64,000 nucleotides of DNA from Cyclina sinensis (lineage: Eukaryota > Mollusca > Bivalvia > Venerida > Veneridae), in NCBI GenBank assembly GCA_012932295.1, contig JAAONU010000009.1, forward strand, positions 1,353,197 through 1,417,196, written 5' to 3'. This document shows positions 1-12,700 of this stretch, one piece after another (position 1 is the stretch's first letter; each line of letters begins with the position of its first letter). The notes under the pieces are model-generated. The model had not been told where the DNA came from. It did no database searches and was given only the letters and a program-made list of their open reading frames with translations. Made by a program: the position numbers and the translations under genes.

Positions 1-205
1 GTGACATCAGTTAATTATAGAGTATGTACCTAAATATGCATTATAACATCACTTAATTGTAGGGTATTTACCTAGATATCCATTGTGACATCGGTTAATT
101 GTAGGGTATATACCTAGATATCTCTTGTGACATCGGTTAATTGTAGGGTATGTACCTAGATATGCATTATGATATCGGTTTACTGTAGGGTGTGTCACTT
201 GCCTT
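1..205. repeat. tandem array, ~42-bp unit, cut by window edge
   Basis: Five copies of a unit containing GACATCGGTTAATTGTAGGG and then TACCTAGATAT, starting near 1, 43, 85, 128 and 169. Copies differ by several substitutions. The array probably continues to the left of the window. Confidence 0.8.
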
Positions 206-354
206 TATGATGGTAAAGACAATCAGTATCAATTGACCGAAAACATTTTGAAATGCTTGACCCTCCAGAAACATATTTAAAATATATTTGACACAAATCA
301 TAACCTGTTAGCTTCATACACCTTAAATATTCGGTGCCTAATGTTATCATGTTT

Positions 355-680
355 GTTTAGTCCTAGACTTGATATTCTTGTCCTAGATTTTGTATATTTG
401 TCGTAGACTTGATATACCTTTTCTGTACTTAAAAAACATGTCCTAGATCTGCTGATCTTGTACTAGACTTGATATACTTGTCCTAGACTTGGTATTCTTG
501 TCCTAGGTTTGCTAAACTTATTCTATACCTGATACACTTGTCCTAGACTCGGTATACTTGTCCTAGACTCGGTATACTTGTCCTAGACTACTTCGTGTAT
601 TTTTGTCTTTGACTTGATTGTCATGGACTTGGTACACTTGTCTTAGACTTGGTTAACGAGTCCTAGACTTGGTATTATTG
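355..680. repeat. tandem array, ~20-bp unit
   Basis: About 15 degenerate copies of a unit like TTGTCCTAGACTTGGTATAC. Two adjacent copies near 540-590 are almost identical, while others have drifted. Confidence 0.75.
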
Positions 681-2405
681 TTCCTATTGTCTGAACTGTT
701 TAACCTTGACCAGGCACCTAAGCGTTATAATTTCTCCTGTCATCATGGCCATTTATTGGTTGTTTTATATGCATATTATTTTGCCTTTGTACAGAAATTC
801 TCAAAAATGCAGATAGAAAAGGGAAACAAAATTCATAGAACCTTTGCAAATAAATTTTCATCTGTAATTTTGAGAAGATGGACTTGTATATACAGTTAAA
901 ATTTAGGAGAAAACTTGACAAAATAAAATATAACAAATGTAGTAAGTATCATCCCTGTGAGCAAGAGCTTTACATGACCATAAGCCTGTGGTTGCCTGTT
1001 TTATAATTCAAAAAAGGTCCAAATGATTTTCAAAACGACTTGTACAATCAGCAATACTAGACAAAGGCGTTCATGCCAAAATTCCAACTAAAGAACTAAA
1101 ATTGTTCTCTAATCTTTCTATACATGTAAAATATAACCGAATCTCAAAGGGTTTGGCTTTCGCATTTATGTAATTGTAACACATCTTGTTTGCAAACATT
1201 TTATCAATATGTTTTATTGATGTATCAACATAAAACTCTAACATTAACATTACCGAGGTGTTTAAGGTGGAAATAAACATGTGTTGAAAATTAACATTTA
1301 GTGATTCACAAAAATTGTCGAATACCAAACTAATCCTTACACTTCTACGTATCTCCATTTATTGCCAGCAACAACTTGTTCGCAGAAATATGCCTTGAGT
1401 AATATCATAGACAAATGATCTATATGAAATAAATGTTACATTGCAATAAACTTGTCTGAGTGGATTCGAAGAAAACGTATCAAAAGATAATTATATGATT
1501 GTATCAGAGTCTCGGAATATGAGAAAACAAGTGATTTATCTCTGTGGGATAAACCAGAAATAAGCTAGGTTTAACTTGCTTCAATCCCCGGAGAACAACA
1601 TGTGTCTACACTTTTCAGAATTGTCTGACACAAAAAATACAAGTTCTCAAAGAGGGAAGGGACGTTTAAAGGCATTGTATTGTTGATATGAACGTTACTC
1701 ATAATATACGATCTGTACACTCATGCCGCATTATGACATATTGGAATTTTATAGCTATTGTCTGGCATAAACATGTCGTTTGGCCAAAATAAGTAATATA
1801 ACAGATTTTGTAATTTATGACTAAGTTGCAAATGCTCAAAGGACGGGCAATGTAATTCAATTAATGTGTTTTTATATATGAAAATTTTACAACATATTAT
1901 TAAGTCCTATGCGATTAGACAGTGCATTTGTTAAGATGTTGTTTCATCGCCGTAACTAAGGAGTATACAGAAATTACCAACTGTAGAACAGAAATGTTGG
2001 CGAAAAAAGAGTTTCATTAGGAATATAAAATACAATTAAAAGGCATCATATATGCATAACATATTAACTAATAAATTGAATTTTAACCTTAATATAACAA
2101 TTGAACGTTAACTGTATAGTGAATGCTGTTAGAAATCACGGAGAGACACGTCTGTTTGAATGAAAACTGTCTTAAAAGTTGACAAATAAAGAAAAAGAAA
2201 TGCATTTTACTTTCTGAACTACACTACGATTATGTAACTATATAATCATTCAAAAAGCCTGATCTGAAAAGAATTTTACAATTCACATCTTATTACAAAA
2301 TGACTGTTTATAATTTAATTACAAATAGACTGTTTGTAGTCTTATTACAAAGTGATTGTTTGTAATCAAACAAAATATGCCAGAACAAATCTCACACATA
2401 TCTGT
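681..2405. other. no gene seen
   Basis: AT-rich sequence upstream of Wnt6. The short open frames here have no recognisable protein features, no consistent splice context and no repeats of note. Confidence 0.5.
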
Positions 2406-2605
2406 CTCCTTGGTTCCTACTTAAAAGATTAAACATAATTCCTACTTAAAGAGCAAACATAATTCCTACTTAAAAAGTAAACATAATTCCTACTTAAAAA
2501 GTAAACAAAATTCCTACTTAAAGAGCAAACATAATTCCTACTTAAAAAGTAAACATAATTCCTACTTAAAAAGTAAACATAATTCCTACTCAAAATATTA
2601 AACAT
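2406..2605. repeat. tandem array, ~24-bp unit
   Basis: About eight copies of ATTCCTACTTAAAAAGTAAA followed by CAT, some shortened (AAAGAGC variants). The minus-strand open frame with repeated LSRNYVYF is a by-product of the repeat and not a gene. Confidence 0.85.
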
Positions 2606-5600
2606 AAAAACATCTGACTCTTGCACCATTTTCTGAAGAGTGAAGAAATCGTCATTTTTTCCGCTTCATTTTGACCAGTGGTACATACCTGAAATGAAAA
2701 GGAAGATCAAATAAGTCAGCAGCTCAAAGTTTTGAAATATTAAAAAAAAATATTTATCATCTTTTTTACAATACGTCTATAAACATGTTCATCGCTAAAA
2801 TAGAAAAAATATCACAAAGTGAATTGTTCTTTTTTCGAATATGAGTTTGTATGGTATTCCACTGCATTCATGGCAATAATGATAAACACTTTCATTTGTG
2901 TCAATTTTGTGTCCATATTTTGATACATTATATTAACTTAATTCAAACAAACCTGTTAACATGTATTTTAGATTGACTAAATAGAAAGAATAAATAAATA
3001 ATTCTTTATTTTACAGATAAACAAAAATAATGTGACACTCAAAATTGGGTCCGATTTTTAAAAAATTTATTTATTCATTTATTTAAAAAATAAAAACACC
3101 TTTATAAAAGCAAAATACAGGATATGTAACGATTTTTCTTACTTTTTATTTTCCTTTTCGTGTTTCTTGTTCCCTAATATATCAAATTAGTTTAAGTTTT
3201 GTATTTTTCTCTGGCAACACAGAGTAAAAAAGAAACTGGGAATCCATTATTCAGCTGATATATTCAGTAAGAAAAAGTATAAGCAAGGTAAAGGTCATTG
3301 GAAATTCAACCAAAGATGAAGGCAAAAGAAAATTATTGAAAAACTTATGATCAGTAAAATGACATATTTTAAGCAAATTTACCCAAAACATTGCATTTAT
3401 ACACAAATGTAAGTATTTTAGAATTTGATGAAAGTACAATACACTTGAGTTGATTAGAATGCAGTTTTTTTTTCAATCTTTGAGTATGAAAAAGTACTAA
3501 ATCTTAGTCAGGGATTTTGATACGGTATGTTTTTCAATACATTAAACCCACTACTCTTGCTATAAGGTAAATACCGAAACAGTCATTGCATTAGACTAAA
3601 CTTCTACGCTGTTTTTATCTTTTATCAAACTTTTAAGGTCATCCGACACAAATCGTACTGCATCTAAAAACGGCAGGTATGTTATGTAAAACAAAAGGAT
3701 TAGCATAAAATGGTGGGTCTTCCTGCATATCATAGCTGAAAAAAAAGTCCTTCATTTATTTATATATACATTGGAGGCCCTAACAAAGGAGATAAAAAGT
3801 GACTGAACATTCCGGACTTAAGTGAGAAACCTTGACTTTGCTCATTTGATGGGAGATCACTTTAAATTACCTCTAGCAGAAATACATGGCCAGAATATAA
3901 GAAGTACTTGATGCAAGTTTTTTCGCGCCACATTACTGAACCTTTTAAATGCTTTATGTTTTAGTTATATAACGTAGAATTTGAAAAAAAATGCAATAAA
4001 GTGATGGTCAACCTGTAGGAGATATTGAAAAATCACGATTTTAGAAGATAGAAAAGATAGAAAATAAACTTTCTCTGTGTTCCGTGTACGACAAACTTAG
4101 TGTTTGTATATGTGATAAGTCACAATTAAAGGCGCCATATTGGTGATTTTCATTGAAAACACTTTTAACAGATTCAGACAAATTATTCTTTTTTCGCTAG
4201 GTGCTATGCATATCGTTTTCTGATGATATATCATATTAATATGTAGCCATTAAAATCAGCAAATCTTCTATCATGATTTCACAGACAACAATGAGGTTTT
4301 CCTGTTAGTAGCGGTTAATTTTTGACATTATTTTTCAAATAACATCAAGTACACCCATAAGGTCCCATTTGTCAAAACGCTCCACAATTATTTCTGCAAC
4401 TTCAAAATAAAATTTTTGGCATCTATCATCGGTTTTCTGGTTAATTGCTCAATTTGACTTTTCCTTCAAAACATTTTCTTTCACCATTGGTTACCCAGCT
4501 GTAAGAGATGAAGCGCTCAGTTCAGTGTCAACTCAACTTGCCATCAACTTTTATCAAAGCCCATACTTATATTCGTTGCAATGAGCGTAATCATCTCAAT
4601 TGACAATTGTTAAAGTTATTTATATTTATCTATTGTTGAGCTATTTATATGTTTAATATATTTTATTTGAAATCGAATTAAATGAGGAGAAAAAAATAGC
4701 CTCCCCAAAACATGTCTGTTTGCGTTTGTTTGTTTTTTTGTTTGTTTTCGTTTTGTTTTTGTTTTTGGAGGGAGGGGTGGAGGCATGGTTGGCGGTTGAA
4801 ATGAAAGTGCAGCACACCTACTTTGATTACTCTGGCTAAGCCTTGCAGAGACACATTTACTGAAAACAAAAACGATAAATATTTGACATCTAAACTAATT
4901 ACACACATTCCTTGTAAACATAAATGTGAGAAGACGGACGGACAAAATCAACGTTAAGTAACAACATCCTATTCGACCACAACTCATGATGAATGGTCAA
5001 CAACTCGTACACGACTTTACATGAGATTACTGAACATTATTTTGATATTGCATTGTAAGACCTTTAAGATCAGACTTGAGGTTTGTGATTGGCAACTAAT
5101 GACCTCTCCTGTGACGAAAACAAACAATTTTATCCCGTAAATTAGTGAAATATGTATGTAGTGCATGTCAGTTGAAATCCTATCATTATTTGCTTGTTTT
5201 GATTTTATATAAATATGCATGTCTTTCAAGTGTCACTTTTGCATACCAAAAATAAAATAAGAATAGCTAATGTTTTGCACATCCGTCAATGTATATTCAT
5301 ATTCTAATATGAGGGAATAAAATTGAAGGAAAATCTCACATTCGTGACGTCACAAATGGAAAAGTGGTTTGCAAAGAAGTAAGTGATTTTATTAAGAATA
5401 CATAAACAAAGTTTTACAGGTGACATTAATCATTTAAAGTTGCTGGTGTTTAACTCACGTGTTCATTAATATAATTTTGCTTATCATACTCTTTATGTTG
5501 TACATTATGATAAAACTTTCGAAGGGTAAACTTCGTTTTCCAAATGAAAAAGATTAAGGGTATTTTAAAGTATGCGACAAGCTAAACTGAACACACATTA

Positions 5601-5738
5601 AAACCACTTTTACATATATTATTTTATAATAAAATACACTCAGTCAATAAGATTAAACAAAATGGTAGACTTAAACTTTTAAGCAAAAAAAATCAATATT
5701 ATATGATACATGAGAAAATAGCTTATAACAGGCATATC
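2606..5738. other. no gene seen; low-complexity patches
   Basis: AT-rich non-coding sequence. 4720-4790 is T-rich on the + strand (GTTT repeats) and runs into a G-rich stretch, GGAGGGAGGGG. The part around 4000-4560 has the look of an old interspersed repeat, but I could not define its ends. Confidence 0.4.
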
Positions 5739-6190
5739 ACATACATATAACAAACTGTACAAAAAAGTACATTACATGTACCAACATATATCAAAATGTA
5801 CAGTACAAATACTTAACTGTGGGAATGAAATAACATACATATAACAAACTGTACAAAAAAAGTACATTACATGCACCGGCATATATCAAAATGTACAGTA
5901 CAAATACTTAACTGTGGGAATGAAATAACATACATATAACAAACTGTACAAAAAAAGTACATTACATGCACCAACATATATCAAAAAGTACAGTACAAAT
6001 ACTTAACTCTGTGAATGAAATAACATACATATAACAAACTGTACAAAAAAAGTACATTACATGCACCAATATATATCAAAAAGTACAGTTCAAATACTTA
6101 ACTGTGTGAATGAAATAACATACATATAACAAACTGTACAAAAAAGTACATTACATGCACCGACATATATCAAAAAGTACAGTACATGTA
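5739..6190. repeat. tandem array, ~95-bp unit
   Basis: Five copies start at about 5739, 5833, 5928, 6023 and 6118 with ACATACATATAACAAACTGT, then a GTAC-rich core (AGTACATTACATG, AAGTACAGTAC). The spacing is 94-95 bp and the copies are highly similar, so this is a short satellite block. Confidence 0.9.
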
Positions 6191-9100
6191 CATACATAGG
6201 TGAACAAAGAAAACATAGTATTTAAATGGAGAATTTAACAATTAATACATGGACAGCACAATTCGTTTTGCATGCATTAGTACTGAGTAAGATCATAGGA
6301 CCTCGGGAGCAAGATTTGTTTTTAAAGTAAAGAATAGTAACAGCAACTTTTGATGGTAGATGGTTACATTCTTTGTTTTTCAATCGCAATCTAAAGATGT
6401 TGTTTTCACAGTTCAACACATTGTTCATACAAAATAAAAATTATCAAACTATCTGAGATACTTTCCATTTGTTGTTAACACGATGTGTAAGCAGTTAAAT
6501 GCAATGGCTCGGAAAAAAGTTTAGTTTTAAATTTTCACACGACTTTAATTTTCATGTCACATTTATCAATATACATTTGGTCTACTGTCTCACACCTTTT
6601 GATGAAAATTCACACGTACCGGATGTTAAAGACTTAATAAGCAATTTTGTTAAACATGTCAAAAGAGCATATCGTTTAAGTATTTCTGTCGAAGTTGAAA
6701 AATCATTTAAATTTATTACCTATGCATGAATTATGCCTATCAAATATTAAATGTCGGGGCCTCCTTAATGTTGTCAATAGCAATAATTTTTTTGACAAGT
6801 CAAGGTGTGGATACCTCGCCCGATCATTGAGATCAAACGTTCGATATATACAACATTTCTTTTAATATCTCCTTAAGGCGATATCCCTAATTACGTTTTT
6901 AACAAAGTTGAACGCACTCAGCCATCAGCCCATGTATTAGTGCATGGGTGGATGTGTTTAATAGTCGATCAAGGGGTGCTCAAGTTAACAAGAAAGAGGA
7001 AAAAAATCTTTACTCATATTTCCAATATTCTACTAAGTAAAAATATTTACATTTATATTATTTCAGTAAAAGTGTAAGATTTTTTTATATATATATTTCT
7101 TGTATTTTTAGCCACAACGAATGCTTAAAGGGGTGTGTGAATGTTGTATGTGGTTTTGATACAGCCGTGAATACAGCAAAAAAGGTAAAAGTCACTCATT
7201 TACTGATGATTTGTACGCATGAAAAAATAACCTCTATGTTTCAGGTTGAGTTAAATTGTCTCGAACATGTTTTAAGTATGTTAATATACAAGGTTGCAAT
7301 TAAATCACTGACAACACTCATTTTCCCTGTATGCTGTTTTGCCGTCTGTACTCTGCTAAATGCAAAAACGATTTTTATTTCGATTTAACATATTTACAGT
7401 TAATTTAATTCAATCAAATTCGTTTTCTACGTTTTGGTTACAGGCTCTCCTTTCATCTTTAGTGAGATTGTATTTCGGAACATCTGTGAATTCGGAAGAG
7501 GTGTAACCAAAGTCTATCTACAAGAGACAAAATTGTGTCTAGGTAGACGAAGGGATTAAGAGATAAACCGGCAAATAGTTGTAGGTCTGGAAACACGGCC
7601 AATTTGTTGCGAAACGGCTTTTGTATATTATATGTGACGGATAGAAAATGGTTGCTTTTGAGTTTAGTTGCTGGTTCCTCTGGACTAAAGACTGACCGTT
7701 TATTGAATATGTGAGATAGCTTAAAGACCCGTGACCATACCAGAAAATAGGCAAGAAAAATATCGGAAGTAAAACTGTCACTGCTTTCGGATAAAATATG
7801 ACAACGGATGTGTGTTTAACTTAGATTTTGGTTGATGGATTTTAACTGTGCAATTTGCGAAAGTCTAGGAGTTAGTTGCGGTATATAATGAATACATACA
7901 AAGGTGAATACGGAGGTTCACAGTTATTGAGAGGATAGAACAAATATGCTTTGTGACTTTAAATAAATTTTGTATAAGTGAAATTAATCGAACTGTTGTG
8001 ACATTTAGTGAAAAAACATAAGACTTAGACTCACTGCACTGCATGAGTGTCAAGACATTTGCTATTAAAAGAGTCATATTTTATCAAGCTTATTTTATGG
8101 CTTTGTATCTTATGAGCTGGACATGCGCAAGTTAAACAGAGAACCCAAGGACTTTACATATACAGAAAAAAATAGATATGTGTCCATAGCTGATAGATTA
8201 CTGTGACCAAAGAAAAAGCTTTAAAGGACCACACATATATTTAAAACATGCTAGTATTGAGAACTTTTACATGAAAAAGTTTCCTTGCTTGCGCGTGAAA
8301 CATATAGAACATGGAAACGTAAAAGACATATAAACATTAGATCTGGAATTAAATTTCTAAAATTAGACATAATCCTAGGTAACAATTAGAGTCTATAAAG
8401 ATTTATATGATCATCTACCACCGAGACGCATGCGATATCTTAGTCTGGAAAACGAATTTATGTAAATGAATCACCCAATTTGCTCCAAGACAAGTCACTG
8501 TTGGGGGTGCGCCTTAAGACTACATGATACGAACTTGTGCCTTTATTAATGATCTCCTTAAATTCACAGATCAAAAATTGCAGCTAGGTTTCCAGAGAAA
8601 AAAAATGTTCATGATTTATAAGTTTCTAGTTAATGCTGTTTTGGCCCAATGTCAATTTAAGCGGGAACAGCTTCAGCGCACCAGGTGACCCGTGCATAGA
8701 TTAGACGGGATACTTTCTAAATTACACGATCATGATTGTTTCAAATTTAATTCACACCTTATTTTACACGCATTAAGACTATGCGGATGAGAAGGTGCAC
8801 CATTATCTTGTCTTATTTTAAACGATTGGGAAATTTACAACGGCGGCTTAGCAACAAAACGGATATTTGACCATATAGACGGAAATTTAGCGTAGCAATT
8901 AAATCATAAGTTACTAGGTGAAATAAGTGTAAAACAATGAAGAAATGGAAGTTGTACTCTTCGGCCAGGATATTGCAAATGTAGCGATTACGTCAAATAT
9001 GACTAAAGTGTCTGGTTTTAATAAATGACGAGGCACGCCAGTCAAAATATTGGAACTATCGAAGATTTGGAATAATCGTCAAAGGGAATTCCTATCGTAA

Positions 9101-9671
9101 ACTTCACCCACCTGTTGACGGCAGTGTCTGCCAAGGTTTTTGTGTTTTTGTGTGGTTACCATTTAAATCAATCGAAAATGTGTGTTGAAAAAAGTTGACA
9201 CACGAGAGGTTCTTGATTTTTTAATGTTACGTTTGGTGGTCTGAAGAGGGTTTTGGCACGGAAACGAGAAAGGAATGTGAAACAAGTAAATGTGCAGTTA
9301 CGAAGTGGCTCAAGAGGTACTAGAGATCTTTCCAAAAAACTATATAATATTCCAATGAAAGAATAGACAATATTATTGCTATCATTATTATTATCGTTTC
9401 AGACGTAATCAACTGGATCAATCATTGAAAAGTTCCTGGCTTCGTGAAATTATAGAATAGGAAATACATGAAAAAAAATAGATGATCCAATCTTAGTGCT
9501 TATTTCTTCTGTGTAAATTCCTTTTTTATCTAGTGCAAAAACTGTGTGTATATTTTCATGGTTATTATTAAAGACATGGATAGAATGACGTGATAAAAAT
9601 GTGCGGTGAAAGTTCTCAACTTGATGGACAAAAAACCTATATCCGACGTAACACTAAAGTGAAGTGTTAAA
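6191..9671. other. Wnt6 upstream region, no gene seen
   Basis: No coding exon recognised. The Wnt6 promoter and 5' UTR should lie in or beyond this part, but I see no clear TATA box or CpG-rich island to place them. Confidence 0.45.
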
Positions 9672-9745
9672 ATGAAAAAACAAGGATTCTATGTCTGTCT
9701 TTATTTCTACCTGATGTTCCCGGCCAATATTATAGGATTGTGGTG
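9672..9745 (+). CDS. Wnt6: Wnt6 exon 1: signal peptide
   Basis: Encodes 24 residues plus two bases of a split Trp codon: [20 protein letters not shown] then IGLW. The Lys-Lys start followed by a hydrophobic run is a typical signal peptide. A TGA at 9660-9662 lies in frame just upstream, so 9672 is the first usable ATG if the leader is contiguous. The donor is GTAAGT at 9746. The phase-2 split inside a WW pair is shared with other Wnt genes. The transcription start was not identified. Confidence 0.85.
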
Positions 9746-12700
9746 GTAAGTACTAGATTCCTTTTTCATTGTCTCATTTGCAATAAATTAAGTACTGCGA
9801 AGTCAAACATCTTTTCAATAAAGCAATAACTTTCAACCCTATATTTTGTAAAGATATGACATAGGTTTTATGGGTGCTGGGTTTAGGTATGTGACAATAT
9901 ACACTGGATCTTGAATACTTTACAGATCGGGTCATACCGAACTGCCAATATTTCTAACCATCCGGCTCATTATTGTCACAGTTCTGTTATATTGTAAATT
10001 CTGATTAAGCAGACACGGTTTTGCCTGAAAGTAATGAAATTATGCAAAGGTATGTCTGGAAATTGATGATATCGTGCTAAGAAATGTAACACATTTTACT
10101 TTGTATCAGTTATTATTTCAGGAAATTGGAACGAACAGCCCACGGCCGATTTGCTATGTGTTTTACTTAATTGTTGAAGATTATTTAATAGTCATACATA
10201 TAAAGTCCATAATTAGAGATGATGGCAGTGTCAGACGGACGGCCACTAGTCGGACTATGTATATGTGATTGAAAATTTATTGACTTTTTTATCGATTTTA
10301 GGAATTGATGGATGATTCTTCTTACATTTTTTCCTAACATTTTACAATTTGATACGATCTTCATCCAAAGTCTTAATCGCTTCAATAGCAATTTTTAATT
10401 TCGTCTTATTTATTTTACATCAGTAAGGAAACAAGTTTCTGCATATATCATTTAACTCCAATTGCTTTCTTGGTTAAGTTCTGGTAGTATTTGCGCTGAG
10501 TCACTGGAGACTCACCCCTGATGATATACGAACCAGCGACCTCTCGATCGGGATTATGGTATCCTATCCATCGACCTTTGCACTTCCCCCCTTTTCATAT
10601 TGCAAATGAAAAACATCTGTATTTCGGAACATAATACATTATTTTAAATAGTTATTTAGATTTACTTCAAATAATTTCATATCTATCATTTCCGTAAAAT
10701 TTCAGCAAGACAGATAACACGACAGATTAAATGGTGCAGAAAAGATAAAATTCAGGGATAAAATCATTCTTTAATATTCTCAGACCTTAGAGTCGAAAGA
10801 AAAGTGTTACTGTCGCTTTATAAGAATAGTTTTGTGTTTTCTATCAAAGTTACAAATGTTTTGTCCCTTCGAAGGTCCATACTTTGGTAACCAAAGAGCA
10901 AAGGAACTGGAAATTTTAGCGGCAATAAAGGTTACCACTTTGGTAATTAAGCCACACTGACTTTATCAAAATACTTACGCTTCCTTTTCCGTCATTTTTA
11001 GCAAACATAATCTTAAAATATGACCGAAAGCAGGCATGAAAATTAGTTTTACTTTCAGACGCAGAAACAAGTAACTAAGATTGTCCTTGATTGACAAACA
11101 TTCTTATCAGAACCAGGAGTTTGTCACTCAATTGTTTTTTTTAAAGATAGGCATGAAATATATTTATGTCTGCTTTGGTTGGTTGTGAGGTTGGCTTAAG
11201 TAAAAAATATATTATTGTTAAGTCTGGTGGTATGACAAAAGAAGACTGGTTAATCAATAACGAAATATATTAACTGAAAAAAAAGTCTAATTTGGTATAA
11301 TTTGAATCTCTTTACGGTGTAAGAAGTTCTGATGTTAAGTTCTAAGAGTAAATGCCACAAAAGACGGCCTGCCATGATTTAAATTATTTCGCAGGAATAG
11401 ATTCATTAACCCATTAATGCCTTGCGTCCACAAAATTAGACATAAGCAAAAAGTACATTCCCAGATCAGACGCTGCAGTATGCGGCGTTTGATTAGGGTC
11501 TACACTGTTTGCGTAAAGGACTTTTTCCCTAAGTAGAATAAAATTGAAAATTTATACCAGAAACTCTTTTTAATTGAAAATAAACTCGTCCAACTAACAA
11601 GCTTTGCATAATCCATTGGGCATAAATGGGTAAATAAGTAACTAGGTCAATACTCGATTACTTAGTCCTCAGTTTAAAACAAGCGCTTCGTTCGAATGAA
11701 CGCCATGCGCCCGGCGGGGCCTCAAAAATGTTAAAATTTTGTGACAAGCAAACAGAAAAACAAAAAACAATATGCCCTCCCTCCGGGGGCATAACAAAGA
11801 TCTGGATGAACTAAGAACTTCCGACGTCATAGAGTATAGAAAAAGCATCGGGCATCTGATCAAAACATTGCGGTTTTAAATTTCATCGACGGAAAATGAC
11901 TATGACTTTTAAAGCAAATGGTGCGTGCTTATTAAAACTCCAGAAAGCAGTCATCGAAATAAGCTAGTAATAGCTAATAGGCATAAAACAAAAATATAGC
12001 CATCGAAAAAGCAAGTAACAGTTAATAACTATAGAATAAAAATCTTCTGCAGTCGATGTCATTTAAAATAACAACAACAACAACATATAAAATACCAATG
12101 TGCTTAACTAAAATTAAGAAATGATTGCCGTCTCATTGGCGATTATGTATTCACGAGAAAATTATTATAGATATATGTTCTCCTGCGTCATTGTTATATA
12201 ACAGAAAGATAGCTTACGACAAAGCAAATTGGCCAATAACTACCAATTTTACGTAATTTGAGTGACGTAAGTTAGTCTGGTTTGGTATTCAATGAACGTA
12301 AGCAACTGAACGACACATAGTTTTCAATGTGTAGTCTGATTTTGGACACTTCAACATTGTTTTTTACATTAAACTGTTCTTTTACGGTTGACATCTACTT
12401 CTGGTCAGGAACAGACAAAAAACAGGCAAATTGAACATATTGATGTTCAATACTTGAATCTAGCGCACGCAAATTGTCAACCATTGAATTTCGAAGAAAA
12501 GCTTCATTTAGATTTGATATGCTTACTGACCTCATTTTAGTTTTTAATGTTTCTATTTTTATTATCACTTCATGGATACATTTTCTGTTTATTAAACAGG
12601 AAGAGAAGTATGTTGAGAAAGATTGTTATAAGATTAAATATAAGGTAGATTTATGATAGATGTATAAACGTTTACTTCAGAAATAATAACATTAGAACAT

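Noticed and set aside
1..9671. Search for Wnt10 or Wnt9 exons beside Wnt6
   Set aside because: No CKCHG, RRWNC, NNEAGR or similar block occurs on either strand in this part.
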